64,000 nucleotides of DNA from Flavobacterium orientale (GCF_014638005.1 NZ_BMFG01000002.1:62624-126623); one strand, 5' to 3'. Shown: positions 15,557 through 25,893, numbered from the stretch's first letter. Made by a program: numbers and translations. The notes: a model not told the origin generated them from the letters alone.

Positions 15557-18500
15557 TTATTTTTTCAGGAGTTCATTTACTGCTGCTTTGAGTTGTGCAT
15601 CTTTTCCGTATAGAATTTCTTCATAAGGTGTGGCGACATTGATATCGGGTTCCAGTTGCAGGTTTTCCAGGGGTCTATTTTCTTTTACGCCATAGAAGGC
15701 AATCATGGGTATTCCGAAAACGAGGGTTGGATCAATTTGGGTTTCCCACCATACATACGTCATGGTTCCTGCAACGGGTTTACCGATTAATTTACCGGTT
15801 CCTTTCGCTCTGTAGGCATACGGAAAGCCATGAGCATCTGAATAGTTTCCTTCACTCATCAGTACTACACTTGGTTTGACCCATTTGTTTCTGGGTTCGC
15901 CACCACCACTTTCGAAGCCGTAAGGTTTAAATGTTGCATAGGTTTTGCCGTCCAGAAAGTTCGAGAGGTCTTCGTGCAAATTTCCGCCTCCATTAAAGCG
16001 AGTGTCTACAATCAATCCTTCTTTGTCGGCATTGAGTCCTAATGCTTCATCGTAAACCGTTCTGAAGCTTGCGTCGTTCATTCCTTGCACATGCACGTAA
16101 CCTATTTTTCCACCACTTAGGGAGTCGGTCATTTTTCGCATGGTTGTTGTCCAACGTTTGTAAAGCAATGCATTTTCTGCGGCGGGGGTTATTGGTTTTA
16201 CGATTTCATCCCATCGCTTTTTTTTGTCAGCGTCGTACACACTTACCAATACATTTTTTTTAACTTTTCTGTTTAACAGCACATTCCAATCTTTATCGGA
16301 AGTAATTTCTACGCCGTCAATTTTTTCAATGATGTGACCGGCTCTTATTTTACTTTGTGATTTATCGATAGGCCCTCCGGCAATTACTTCGGTTATTTTC
16401 AAACCGGCCGTTGTTGCTTTTTCATCATAGAAAAGTCCTAAACTGGCTGTTTGGTCACCATTTTCAGCTCGATGTGCATAGCGACCTCCGGTGTGCGACG
16501 CATTTAACTCACCCAACATTTCACTTAATAATTCCTGAAAATCGTAGTTATTGTTGATGTGTGGTAGGAAACGGGCGTAATTATTTCGGTACATTTCCCA
16601 ATCCAAACCGTGGAGTTTCGGGTCGTAGAATTTATTTTTTACTTGACGCCACGCATGGTGAAAAATGTAGTTTCTTTCGCCCGCTGTGTTTACAATCATT
16701 TCTTCTGAAATCCCTACATTCGTTGTTTTTCCTCCCGCCGTTTCAATTTTCGTTATTTTTCCATCGGCTAATACAAAAAGGATTTTTCCGTCTTTGCTTA
16801 GTTCAATTGAACCGGATGAGCTGTTTGTTTTTGCCAAGGATTGTATTTCTTTGGTTCTAGTATCAAGGCTCCATACGTTGTGTTTGTCTTCATATCGAGC
16901 CATATAATACATTTTATCCCCATCGGGAGAAAAGGCATAGGATGTTATGTTTAGCGAACTTGGCGTTATGCGAACTTTTCGATTATTTAAATTTTTAAAA
17001 TCGAGTACCAGTGGAGCGGGTTTTTCTTCTTTCGATTTATCTTCGTCTTTTTTGTTTTTTTCTTTTTCCTTGGCTTTTTCCGCTTTTTCTTTGGCTTCTT
17101 TTTCTTTGGTTTCTATTTCTTTTACCAATTCAAATTCTTCTTTGCTTAAGGTAAAGCGATCATATTCCTCTTGACTGAAAAAGACCGCATATATATCTAA
17201 TTCTCGAGGACCTTGGATTGCCAATGGTTTTTTCCCTTCCCTGCCGGATGCCCATGTAAGGGCTTTTCCTTTGAGCATCCAATGTGGATTACTATCCACG
17301 AAACCACTTTTATTTACATTGATTCCGGGTTTGTTTCCTGTAGCATCGTACCACACTAAATGACCATTTCCAAATGTTCCTTGCGAACTGCGGGCGATAA
17401 TTGATTTGCTATCGGGGCTCCATTCATAGTATTGGTCGCCATCTGCATAAGAGAAGTTTTCTCCCAGCGGAATAATTGTTCGTGCTGTTTTATTTTGTAG
17501 GTTGAACACTTTCAATTCATTGCGGTTTTCCAGATAGGCAATTTCTTTCCCATCGGGTGAAACCTGTGGTTGGAACTCATCTTTGTCGGTAGTAATGACA
17601 CCTTCTTCATCAATTTGTGTTGCGGCAAAAAAGTAGGGGTCTTCTTTGCGATTGATTGTTGCTTTGTAGATGTCCCAACTTTCTCCTCTTTCCGTTGCGT
17701 AAAAAAGAGTCCTGCTATCTGAACCCCAGCTTATCGTTCTTTCTTGAGCGGGCGTGTTGGTAATTCGCTTGGTTTGGTTGTTGTCTGTTGAAGTCACAAA
17801 TACTTCACCTCTAAACACAAAAGCAATTTCTTTTCCGTTGGGGGCCAAAGCCATTTCGGTAGCACCGTCTTTTACGGAAACAATTTTTTCCTCATTTCCT
17901 CTAAAATCAGCGTTGATCACTACATTTACTTTAGCCGGTTGTTGCCCTTCTGTCATTGTATATATTTCACCATTCCAGGTAAAGCAAAGCTTATCACTTT
18001 TGGAGCGGCTCAAGTGACGAACGGGATGGTCTTTGAAAAAAGTTAGCTGTACTTCGCTTTTGGTCGCTATATTTTTTTTAAACACATTTTGGGCTCCTTT
18101 TTTTTCGCTAAGGTAATATATCGATTTTCCGTCTGTTGAAAAAACAGGTTCGCGATCTTCCCCTTCGAAGTCACTTATTTGCGTATATTTTTCCGATTTA
18201 GTATTGTAAATCCAAATATCACGCGTTACGGAAGAGGTGTGCCTTTTTCTCCATTCATCTTCGTATCCTTTTCGATCTTGAAACACGATGTTTTCGCCTG
18301 TTGGATCAAAGTTGGCAAATTGCAATCCGGCAGTTGAAATCAAAATATTTCTACCACCTGATACCGGCACTTTGTAGAGTGCACGGAAGAGCCCTTTATT
18401 TGGGAATCGGACAGAGGATTGTAAATCATTTCTATTTCCGCTAAAAATCACTTCTTTCCCATCGGGAGAAAAAGCCGAAGGTATATCGTTTCCGGAATGC

Positions 18501-18814
18501 GTAGTTAAACGCAGAGCCTCGCCTCCTATTGAAGGCAGGACAAAAACATCAAGGTTTCCGTATCGATCACTGGCAAAAGCAATTTGTTTGCCATCGGGAC
18601 TCCAAACAGGAGTAGCATCATATGCTTCGTGAAGTGTTAGCGGTGCTGCTATTCCTCCATTGGCGGCTACTTTAAATAAGTCGCCTTTATAACTGAAGGC
18701 AATTTCTGTTCCATCCGGAGACATGGCCGGAGTTCGAAGCCATAGGGGGTTATTTTGGGAAAAAGAAGCACAAGTGATTCCCAAAAAAGTAAAAAAATAA
18801 TAGAAATTTTTCAT
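15557..18814 (-). CDS. Tricorn protease homologue, exported S41-family peptidase
   Basis: 1085 aa with signal peptide (1-19). Residues about 25-540 contain WD40-like PD40 beta-propeller repeats (MSPDGTEIAFS, WSPDGKQIAF, FSPDGKEVIFS). A Lys/Glu-rich linker (about 570-600) leads to a second propeller part. A PDZ-like segment (ITEVIAGGPIDKSQSKIRAGHIIEKIDGVEI) precedes the S41 core: LIVDTRFNGGGN and the nucleophile region EGNYSDAHGFPY with S992. Tricorn-type enzymes degrade oligopeptides; with a signal peptide this one is probably periplasmic. Length matches tricorn (about 1070 aa). Confidence 0.88.
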   Translation of the reverse strand: MKNFYYFFTFLGITCASFSQNNPLWLRTPAMSPDGTEIAFSYKGDLFKVAANGGIAAPLTLHEAYDATPVWSPDGKQIAFASDRYGNLDVFVLPSIGGEALRLTTHSGNDIPSAFSPDGKEVIFSGNRNDLQSSVRFPNKGLFRALYKVPVSGGRNILISTAGLQFANFDPTGENIVFQDRKGYEDEWRKRHTSSVTRDIWIYNTKSEKYTQISDFEGEDREPVFSTDGKSIYYLSEKKGAQNVFKKNIATKSEVQLTFFKDHPVRHLSRSKSDKLCFTWNGEIYTMTEGQQPAKVNVVINADFRGNEEKIVSVKDGATEMALAPNGKEIAFVFRGEVFVTSTDNNQTKRITNTPAQERTISWGSDSRTLFYATERGESWDIYKATINRKEDPYFFAATQIDEEGVITTDKDEFQPQVSPDGKEIAYLENRNELKVFNLQNKTARTIIPLGENFSYADGDQYYEWSPDSKSIIARSSQGTFGNGHLVWYDATGNKPGINVNKSGFVDSNPHWMLKGKALTWASGREGKKPLAIQGPRELDIYAVFFSQEEYDRFTLSKEEFELVKEIETKEKEAKEKAEKAKEKEKNKKDEDKSKEEKPAPLVLDFKNLNNRKVRITPSSLNITSYAFSPDGDKMYYMARYEDKHNVWSLDTRTKEIQSLAKTNSSSGSIELSKDGKILFVLADGKITKIETAGGKTTNVGISEEMIVNTAGERNYIFHHAWRQVKNKFYDPKLHGLDWEMYRNNYARFLPHINNNYDFQELLSEMLGELNASHTGGRYAHRAENGDQTASLGLFYDEKATTAGLKITEVIAGGPIDKSQSKIRAGHIIEKIDGVEITSDKDWNVLLNRKVKKNVLVSVYDADKKKRWDEIVKPITPAAENALLYKRWTTTMRKMTDSLSGGKIGYVHVQGMNDASFRTVYDEALGLNADKEGLIVDTRFNGGGNLHEDLSNFLDGKTYATFKPYGFESGGGEPRNKWVKPSVVLMSEGNYSDAHGFPYAYRAKGTGKLIGKPVAGTMTYVWWETQIDPTLVFGIPMIAFYGVKENRPLENLQLEPDINVATPYEEILYGKDAQLKAAVNELLKK

Positions 18815-18961
18815 TTTTTTCTGCTTGATTAGACGTTTTTATTGAATACAGACTGAAATTATACTCTTTTTTTGGGGCGTACTACTAATTCATTTTTTAA
18901 AGATAGTTAAATTTTTTTATTCCTTTGAGGTACTAAAGTTGTGTAATCAATAGTATAAGGT

Positions 18962-19240
18962 GAGCTGCCTACTGCGTAGGAGGTTCCTATTTCGTCTTCG
19001 ACATCTTGCGGAATGACAAAACTGGGAGGTGAGCTGCCTACTGCGTAGGAGGTTCCTATTTCGTCTTCGACATCTTGCGGAATGACAAACTGGGGGTGAG
19101 CTGCCTACTGCGTAGGAGGTTCCTATTTCGTCTTCGACATCTTGCGGAATGACAAAACTGGGAGGTGAGCTGCCTACTGCGTAGGAGGTTCCTATTTCGT
19201 CTTCGACATCTTGCTGAATGACAAAACTGGGGGTGACAAA
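18962..19240. repeat. Four tandem copies of a 67-69-bp repeat
   Basis: Units begin GAGCTGCCTACTGCGTAGG at 18962, 19031, 19098 and 19167, with periods of 69, 67 and 69. Each has the small palindrome CCTACTGCGTAGG and ends TTGCGGAATGACAAA. Other copies are at 10731-10945 and, with a changed palindrome, at 42955-43025. An open frame across them on the minus strand is a repeat artefact. The remaining DNA to 19723 shows no gene. Confidence 0.85.
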
Positions 19241-19723
19241 CTTGGTGGGGCCTTAATCTCGCGTTTGATGCCATTATTAAGTACGGCTGGTTTTTTTCTC
19301 GCAAAGTCGAAAAAAAACGCATCAATATTTAGATACTTAGCTAGTTTATTTCGAGAACTTCTTTCTTTTTCAACTTACAAAATCCTTAATTTTATAACAT
19401 TGAGCGAACAGGCGAAGCAATTGGTTATGGTGTGATTTAAAGATCTTGGGTTGTGTAATCCACAGTATAAAAAGAAGAAGCAGGTGTGTGCTATTGCGAT
19501 TTTGTAGGTTCAATAAACAGTAATTTTTGGCTGTAGTTGTCTCACCTATTCTATTTACTGTAGTTGGAGCTTCTTTTGGAGTTACTATCACCTTTCAAAT
19601 TAACATTTAATTAATAATCATTACAGAAAGTTAACTAAAACCCCTTTTAAACATAATTTTTGAATAACACCTTTTTTTTTCACATGGAGTAGTATTGCAG
19701 GATTAAAAAACTACAAAACAACT

Positions 19724-22555
19724 ATGATGAAAAAATTATTTTTATTTGTACTACTTTTTGTTTCCGGTTGGGTAACTACAGCTCAGGAAAACGGAGTAAT
19801 TTCAGGAAAAATTACAGAAACAGAAGGGAATTTTTCACTTCCCGGTGCCACGATTCGTTTGAATGTCGGAAACAAATACACCATTACTAATCAGAATGGG
19901 GATTATGAATTTTTAAATGTTCCGGCGGGAACCTATCAAATTGAAGTCACTTATATTGGGTATCAAAAGCTATCTAAGGAAGTAACAGTTACAGCCGGTA
20001 AAAACACAACGGTTAATTTTTCACTACTTCCGGGTTCAGAAGAATTATCGGAAGTTGTCGTTTTGGGAGACCGTTTGCGAGGTCAAGCCAAAGCAATTAA
20101 CAAACAAAAAAGCAATCAGAACATTACCAACGTGATTTCTTCCGATCAAGTAGGTCGTTTTCCGGATGCCAATATTGGTGATGCCTTAAAACGAGTTCCG
20201 GGTATTACGATGCAAAATGACCAAGGAGAAGCCAGAAACATTATTGTTCGTGGATTAGCACCGAGTTTGAACTCGGTTACACTTAACGGCGACAGAATAC
20301 CTTCTGCTGAAGGGGATAACCGAAATGTGCAAATGGATTTGATTCCAGCAGATATGATTTCCACTATTGAAGTAAACAAAACACTTACTTCTGATATGGA
20401 TGCTGATGCTATTGGAGGTTCCGTAAATTTAATCACCCGTGCTACACCCAATGGCGAGCGTATCTCTGCTACCTTAGCCGGAGGTTATGGGCCTATTCGT
20501 GAAAAAGGTAATTATACAGCAGGATTTGTATACGGAAATCGTTTTTTTGAAAACAAGTTAGGGATGGTTTTCAGTGCTTCCTATAACAATAATGATTTTG
20601 GTTCTGATAACGTTGAAGCCGTTTGGGTTAGAGGCGAAAAAGATCAAGTTTATATTGAAGAATATGACATCAGAAAATATGATGTGCGACGTATTCGAAA
20701 TTCTTTTGCCTTGGCAACAGATTATAAGTTCAACGAAAACAACAGCATTTATGTGAATGCGATCTACAATTTCAGAGATGACTTAGAGAATCGTTACCGT
20801 GCCCGTTATCGTGGTATTGATCCCATTTATGATGCCAATGATGACATAATTGGTTTTGAGGGTGATGTTAGAAGACAAACGAAAGGGGGAATCGATGACA
20901 GTAAAAACAAAAACAGACGTTTGGAACGACAAACCGTTCAAAACTACTCCATTGGAGGTGAGCATTTATTGACTTCAAAGTTGGATATGGATTGGTCTGT
21001 TAATTATGCCCAAGCTAGTGAAGACCGACCCAATGAACGATATATTGAATATCAAAACCGTGGCTTGGAAATGGATATGAATTTAGCGAATCCGAGATTT
21101 CCTTTGATTACAGCCGTAGGAGACAATGCTACTGAAGATTTTGAATTTAGAGAGTTGTCTCAAAATCAAGATTACACAGAAGAAAGTGAGTTGGGAGCCA
21201 AATTGAATTTCAGAATACCTTTTACAGCTATTGCCGATCAAAAAGGAAGGTTGCGTTTTGGAGCTCGTTTGCGAATTAAAGACAAAGAGCGAAATAATAT
21301 TTGGTTTGAATATAGTCCAGTTGCTGATTTTGGTAATTTGAATACGCTACCGAATTCTTTTTATGGAGGCGAAAATTGGCAAGCCGGCTCTCAGTATATT
21401 CCCGGAACATTTGTGAGTAATTCCTTTTTAGGCGGTCTGGATCTTAACAATACCGATTTGTTTGATAGTGAAACCGTACCTTCAGAATACTTAGCCTTAA
21501 ATTATAAAGCCAAGGAGAATATTTATGCCGGATATGTTCGTTGGGATCAAGATTTTAATGAAAGATTGTCAATGATAGCCGGATTACGTGTAGAGAATAC
21601 GTATATTGACTATACCGCTAATTATATTTTAGATGAAGATGATTTAGTAGGAGAAATCAATAACACCAACTCTTACACCAACGTTTTGCCAAGTATCGCT
21701 TTTAAATACAATGCCGATAAAGATTGGGTATATAGAGCGGCTTTTACCACTTCAATTGCTCGCCCGGATTACTTTGCTTTGTCACCGTTTATTAGTGTTA
21801 TTCCCGATGATGATTCTGCCATTGATGCCGGTAATCCAAATTTGAAAGCTACTTATGCTTATAATTTTGATTTGATGGTTGAAAAATATTATAAGTCTGT
21901 AGGGTTATTATCCGGAGGTGTTTTTTATAAAAACTTAAATGATTTCATTTATACGTACCGTGACAACCAGTATACTAATAGTAAATTTGCTGCTGATTTT
22001 CCGGGTCAGGTAAACCCGATTCCCGAAGTAAATCCGGGGAACTGGTCTTTGACACAACAACGCAATGGTGAGGAAGTGAGTGTTTATGGTTTTGAGGTAG
22101 CCTTCCAACGTCAATTGGATTTTATACCCGGTACTTTTTTCAAAGGTTTGGGTATTTATTTGAATTATACCTTTACAGAGTCAGACGCAAAAGGAATCAC
22201 CAACTCTGATGGAGAGGCAAGATCAAATGTGAGTTTACCCGGAACGGCTCCACACATGTTTAACAGTTCGCTGTCTTGGGAAAACAATAAATTCTCCGCT
22301 CGTATATCATTGAACTACGCTGCTGATTATCTTGATGAGCTAGGTGGTGACGCTTTTGACGACAGGTATTATGACGAACAATTGTTTTTGGACGCCAACG
22401 CCTCTTATAAAATTACACAACGATTGCGGATTTTTGCAGAAGCCAATAACTTGACCAATCAACCGTTACGTTATTATCAAGGGATTTCTTCAAGAACAAT
22501 GCAAATGGAATACTATCAAGCCCGATACAATCTAGGTTTGAAGTTTGACTTATAA
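19724..22555 (+). CDS. TonB-dependent outer-membrane receptor
   Basis: 943 aa. Signal peptide (1-21), a carboxypeptidase-regulatory-like beta-sandwich (GKITETEGNFSLPGATIRL...GTYQIEVTYIGYQ, about 27-105), then the plug (VGRFPDANIGDALKRVPGI, IIVRGLAPSLNSVTLNGDRIP, DADAIGGSVNLITRA) and a 22-strand-type barrel ending in an aromatic residue pattern (YNLGLKFDL). It is the first gene before an exported phosphatase and a phytase. The inferred substrate is therefore phytate, inositol phosphates or other phosphate esters bound at the surface and moved by TonB energy. Confidence 0.9.
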   Translation: MMKKLFLFVLLFVSGWVTTAQENGVISGKITETEGNFSLPGATIRLNVGNKYTITNQNGDYEFLNVPAGTYQIEVTYIGYQKLSKEVTVTAGKNTTVNFSLLPGSEELSEVVVLGDRLRGQAKAINKQKSNQNITNVISSDQVGRFPDANIGDALKRVPGITMQNDQGEARNIIVRGLAPSLNSVTLNGDRIPSAEGDNRNVQMDLIPADMISTIEVNKTLTSDMDADAIGGSVNLITRATPNGERISATLAGGYGPIREKGNYTAGFVYGNRFFENKLGMVFSASYNNNDFGSDNVEAVWVRGEKDQVYIEEYDIRKYDVRRIRNSFALATDYKFNENNSIYVNAIYNFRDDLENRYRARYRGIDPIYDANDDIIGFEGDVRRQTKGGIDDSKNKNRRLERQTVQNYSIGGEHLLTSKLDMDWSVNYAQASEDRPNERYIEYQNRGLEMDMNLANPRFPLITAVGDNATEDFEFRELSQNQDYTEESELGAKLNFRIPFTAIADQKGRLRFGARLRIKDKERNNIWFEYSPVADFGNLNTLPNSFYGGENWQAGSQYIPGTFVSNSFLGGLDLNNTDLFDSETVPSEYLALNYKAKENIYAGYVRWDQDFNERLSMIAGLRVENTYIDYTANYILDEDDLVGEINNTNSYTNVLPSIAFKYNADKDWVYRAAFTTSIARPDYFALSPFISVIPDDDSAIDAGNPNLKATYAYNFDLMVEKYYKSVGLLSGGVFYKNLNDFIYTYRDNQYTNSKFAADFPGQVNPIPEVNPGNWSLTQQRNGEEVSVYGFEVAFQRQLDFIPGTFFKGLGIYLNYTFTESDAKGITNSDGEARSNVSLPGTAPHMFNSSLSWENNKFSARISLNYAADYLDELGGDAFDDRYYDEQLFLDANASYKITQRLRIFAEANNLTNQPLRYYQGISSRTMQMEYYQARYNLGLKFDL

Positions 22556-22582
22556 GTTTAGGTTAGTTATATTCATAAATGT

Positions 22583-22607
22583 TTGACAGGGTTTTTAATC
22601 CTGTCAA
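22583..22607 (+). terminator. Hairpin between receptor and phosphatase genes
   Basis: TTGACAGG and CCTGTCAA form an 8-bp stem with a 9-base loop, followed by CATTTTTTAATTTTT. It lies inside the 73-bp gap of a likely operon, so it may attenuate expression of the downstream genes relative to the receptor, or protect the receptor mRNA. Confidence 0.7.
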
Positions 22608-22628
22608 CATTTTTTAATTTTTAGAAAA

Positions 22629-23615
22629 ATGAGAAAAAATCATCTAGTTTTAGTATTTCTGGTGTGCTTCCAATTTACACAAGCTCAAAAATATTTGGAA
22701 GAAGAAAAGTCAGGATATAAAGGCGGTTTTATTCCGGAATTGAAAATTTTGGAGGACAGCGAAAATTTTTTGGTATTGGGCGATTTCGGACGTCATGGCG
22801 ATTATTACCAAAAAGATGTTGCCACACAAATGACAAAAGCTGCGGCTACTTTGGATTCTGATTTTGTCATCTCTGTAGGCGATAATTTCTATCCAAACGG
22901 TGTTCAGAGCACACAGGATTTGCAATGGACTGCCTCTTTTGAGTCTATTTACAGCAGTCATCAATTGCAAAACGACTGGTTTGTAACCTTAGGGAATCAC
23001 GATTATAACGGGAATATTCAAGCTCAAATTGATTATTCACAAATCAGTCGCCGTTGGCAATTGCCGAACCAGTACTATAAAAAAATCATTGGATTGAAAA
23101 ACGGCAGTAAGATGCTGTTGGTTTTTATTGACACCAATCCGTTTATTGACAGTTATCATTCGAAGGGCGATGAAATGGAAGCGAATGTGAAGCAGCAAGA
23201 TACCACAGCTCAAAGAAAGTGGCTTATTGAGACGTTAAACACCACGGATGCGAGTATTAAATGGAAATTGGTTATCGGTCATCATCCCATGTATTCCGGT
23301 GGGAAGCGAAAAGACAATATTGACACCAAAAATATGGAGACTAAATTTGCCTCCCTTTTTGATCGCTACAAAGTAGATGCCTATTTGTGTGGTCACGAAC
23401 ATGATTTACAAGTTATCAAACCTAAAAACCGTTATACTACTCAGTTTTTGTCAGGAGCCGGTTGTGAGGTGCGACCTACGGGAACTCGCGAAGGTACCCT
23501 ATTTGCCTTATCTGAACCCGGTTTTATGGCGTTTTCAGTGAATGAAAAAACGCTTTTGGTGCAACTTGTCACGGCAGCAGGAAAAATTGTTTACACTACC
23601 GAATTAAATAAATAA
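22629..23615 (+). CDS. Exported purple-acid-phosphatase-like metallophosphoesterase
   Basis: 328 aa with signal peptide (1-19, TQAQ). The calcineurin-like motifs are in order: LGDFGRHG, VGDNFYPNG, TLGNHDY, VIGHHPMYSGG and CGHEHDLQ, with the dimetal ligands Asp, Asn and His. This matches acid phosphatases (PAP/TRAP type) that release phosphate from monoesters. It starts 2 bp upstream of the phytase gene and 73 bp after the TonB receptor gene. Together they form a plausible organophosphate-scavenging set. Confidence 0.87.
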   Translation: MRKNHLVLVFLVCFQFTQAQKYLEEEKSGYKGGFIPELKILEDSENFLVLGDFGRHGDYYQKDVATQMTKAAATLDSDFVISVGDNFYPNGVQSTQDLQWTASFESIYSSHQLQNDWFVTLGNHDYNGNIQAQIDYSQISRRWQLPNQYYKKIIGLKNGSKMLLVFIDTNPFIDSYHSKGDEMEANVKQQDTTAQRKWLIETLNTTDASIKWKLVIGHHPMYSGGKRKDNIDTKNMETKFASLFDRYKVDAYLCGHEHDLQVIKPKNRYTTQFLSGAGCEVRPTGTREGTLFALSEPGFMAFSVNEKTLLVQLVTAAGKIVYTTELNK

Positions 23616-23617
23616 AA

Positions 23618-24670
23618 ATGAAAAAATCAGCCTTGTTCTCCTTACTCTATTTGCTTACTCTTTCCTGCGGTGATAAATTAGCTCCGGTTAGAGAAGACGC
23701 TATATCGCCCACCGTTGTTACGCAGCCTACTCCTCATGATACGGATGATCCTGCGATTTGGATTCATCCTGAAGACGCCACCAAAAGTGTGGTTATCGGA
23801 ACCGATAAGGATTCAGACGGTGGACTTTTTATGTATGATTTGAATGGAAAAATCATCAAAAAATCAATTCCGCTTCAGCGACCGAATAATGTGGATATCG
23901 CCTATGGGCTTCTTTTGGATGGAAAAAAAGTGGCTATTGCTGTGACAACCGAGAGGGAAACCAATAAAATACGAATTTTTTCTTTACCGGATTTAGTTGC
24001 CATTGATGGCGGAGGTATTGATGTATTTGTCGGCGAAGTCGAGCGTGATCCGATGGGTATTTCACTTTACACGCGACCTACGGATGGAGTTATTTTTGCG
24101 ATAGTAGGCAGAAAATTTGGTCCATCAGGTACCTACTTGTGGCAATACCAATTGTCGGATGCAGGAAGCGGGACTGTTGGAGCGAACGTGGTCAGAAAGT
24201 TTGGTAATTTCAGTGGTAAAAAGGAAATAGAGGCTTTAGCTGTTGACAATGAATTGGGTTATGTGTATTGTTCGGACGAACAGTTTGGTGTTCGAAAATA
24301 TTATGCCGATCCTGCTAAAAACGACAACACTGAATTGGCTGTTTTTGGTCAAAACGATTTTAAATCGGATCATGAAGGCATAGCTATTTACAAAAAAACA
24401 GCTACTACGGGCTATATTTTAGTGTCTAATCAGCAAGCTAATACTTTTGTTGTTTATGCAAGAGAAGGGGATTCCGGCACTCCGAATCAGCATACTATGT
24501 TGGCTGAAGTTCCTACTTCTACGGTTGAATGTGATGGAGCAGATGCTACGCATGTAGCATTAGGAAGTCAGTTTCCTAATGGTATGTTTGTGGCGATGAG
24601 TAATGGTATGACTTTTCATTTTTATGATTGGAACACGGTTCAAAAGGTGATTGATTCTCAAAAGAAATAA
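23618..24670 (+). CDS. Beta-propeller 3-phytase, lipoprotein
   Basis: 350 aa. Lipobox LTLSC (Cys at about 17) predicts a lipoprotein. The start of the mature part, TPHDTDDPAIWIHPEDATKSVVIGTDKDSDGGLFMYDLNGK, is the hallmark of beta-propeller phytases (PF02333), whose Asp/Glu residues bind calcium. Later blades show IEALAVDNELGYVYCSDEQFGVRKY and KSDHEGIAIY. These enzymes strip phosphates from inositol hexakisphosphate. Located after TonB receptor and phosphatase, it likely acts first on phytate, the phosphatase next. Confidence 0.9.
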   Translation: MKKSALFSLLYLLTLSCGDKLAPVREDAISPTVVTQPTPHDTDDPAIWIHPEDATKSVVIGTDKDSDGGLFMYDLNGKIIKKSIPLQRPNNVDIAYGLLLDGKKVAIAVTTERETNKIRIFSLPDLVAIDGGGIDVFVGEVERDPMGISLYTRPTDGVIFAIVGRKFGPSGTYLWQYQLSDAGSGTVGANVVRKFGNFSGKKEIEALAVDNELGYVYCSDEQFGVRKYYADPAKNDNTELAVFGQNDFKSDHEGIAIYKKTATTGYILVSNQQANTFVVYAREGDSGTPNQHTMLAEVPTSTVECDGADATHVALGSQFPNGMFVAMSNGMTFHFYDWNTVQKVIDSQKK

Positions 24671-25005
24671 GTTTGATTTTCGAATCAGATTTCCACATTA
24701 TGCGTCCTTTTGTGTGACAACTTGATTTTGTTTTTTTAATTGTTTACTTGATTTTCGTAAAAGTTTTCGAAAAGCTTGTTTTTAAGGTTGCACAAAAGGA
24801 TTCGTGGTGTGGTTTTTAGGTATTAAGATGGGAGTATTAAGTAGTAAGACGGGGAGATTTAAGTATTAAGACAGGTTGGGAGTGATGGGTTGGGTTTTTT
24901 GTGAGATTTTGATTTATACGATTGGAGTGTTTGATAGATGAGTTTGTGCAGTAACGTGTTTACAACTTAAAGATTTTCACTACTTTAGTAAAAAGAAAAA
25001 GCACT
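24671..25005. other. Intergenic stretch with GTATTAAG micro-repeats
   Basis: Copies of GTATTAAGAT/GTAGTAAGACGGG lie at 24818-24880, related to 13330-13360. A CTTGATTTT...AAGTTTTCGAAAAGCTTG imperfect fold precedes them. Near the end, TACTTTAG (24981-24988) is a weak -7 candidate for the next gene. No gene is seen. Confidence 0.5.
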
Positions 25006-25893
25006 ATGAAAAAATTAACTAAAGAAGACATCAGTCAGGAGGTATTTGATTTGTATGATGACTATGCACACAACAAAATTGAGAGAAGGCAGTTTGTAGA
25101 ACGTTTGTCTTTATATGCTGTAGGCAGTTTGACGTTGCCTTCACTTTTGAGTTTTATGACGCCTAACTATTTGGATACGCTCTTGATACAACCCGAGGAT
25201 CCGAGATTGAAATCGGGCTATATTCATTATGAGTCGCCCAAAGGAGGGGGTAGCATCAAAGGACTTTTGTCGCAGCCTGTTTCCGCTACTAAAAAATTAC
25301 CCGGAATTATTGTGGTGCATGAAAATCGCGGTTTGAATCCGTATATTGAGGATGTTGGACGAAGAGCCGCTGTTGATGGTTTTATCACTTTAGCACCGGA
25401 TGCTTTATCGCCATTGGGTGGCTATCCCGGAAATGACGATGAAGGTAGGGAATTACAACGCAAACGTACCCGTGATGAAATGCTGGAGGATTTTATTGCG
25501 GCGTATGACTATTTGAAATCCCATAAAGATTGCAATGGGAAAGTGGGTGTTGTCGGTTTTTGTTTTGGGGGTTGGATTGCCAATATGATGGCGGTAAAGA
25601 TTACAACGTTGCCGGCCGCTGTTCCATTTTATGGTGGTCAGCCTACTGCTGAGGAAGCCGAAGCCATTAAAACCCCTATTCAATTGCATTTTGCCGGATT
25701 AGATACACGAGTGAATGAGGGTTGGCCTGCTTTTGAGGCGGTTTTGAAAAAAAACAAGGTGGTTCATACGGCTCATTTTTATCCGGAAGTGAATCATGGT
25801 TTTCACAATAACACTACGCCACGATATGATGAGGCGGCGGCGGTTTTGGCTTGGTCGCGGACGATTGCTTTTTTTAAGGAGTATTTGGAGTGA
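25006..25893 (+). CDS. Dienelactone hydrolase family protein
   Basis: 295 aa. An N-terminal helical region and a hydrophobic stretch (SLYAVGSLTLPSLLSFM, about 43-60) look like a twin-arginine-like or membrane leader (ERRQFVERLS). The alpha/beta hydrolase core has the DLH triad: C186 in GFCFGG, D233 in LDTRVNEGW and H264 in NHGFHN, plus HENRGLNPYIEDVGRR. Family members hydrolyse dienelactones or other esters; the true substrate is unknown. The ERRxFxxRLS leader is common in Bacteroidota homologues. Monocistronic. Confidence 0.87.
   Translation: MKKLTKEDISQEVFDLYDDYAHNKIERRQFVERLSLYAVGSLTLPSLLSFMTPNYLDTLLIQPEDPRLKSGYIHYESPKGGGSIKGLLSQPVSATKKLPGIIVVHENRGLNPYIEDVGRRAAVDGFITLAPDALSPLGGYPGNDDEGRELQRKRTRDEMLEDFIAAYDYLKSHKDCNGKVGVVGFCFGGWIANMMAVKITTLPAAVPFYGGQPTAEEAEAIKTPIQLHFAGLDTRVNEGWPAFEAVLKKNKVVHTAHFYPEVNHGFHNNTTPRYDEAAAVLAWSRTIAFFKEYLE

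Noticed and set aside
18962..19240. CRISPR-like array
   Set aside because: The whole unit repeats with no variable spacers, the unit is 67-69 bp, and no cas gene is near.
19056..19325. Minus-strand open frame of 89 codons
   Set aside because: It lies wholly in the 67-69-bp tandem repeats, and its protein repeats the same HSARCRRRNRNLLRSRQLT phrase; a repeat artefact.
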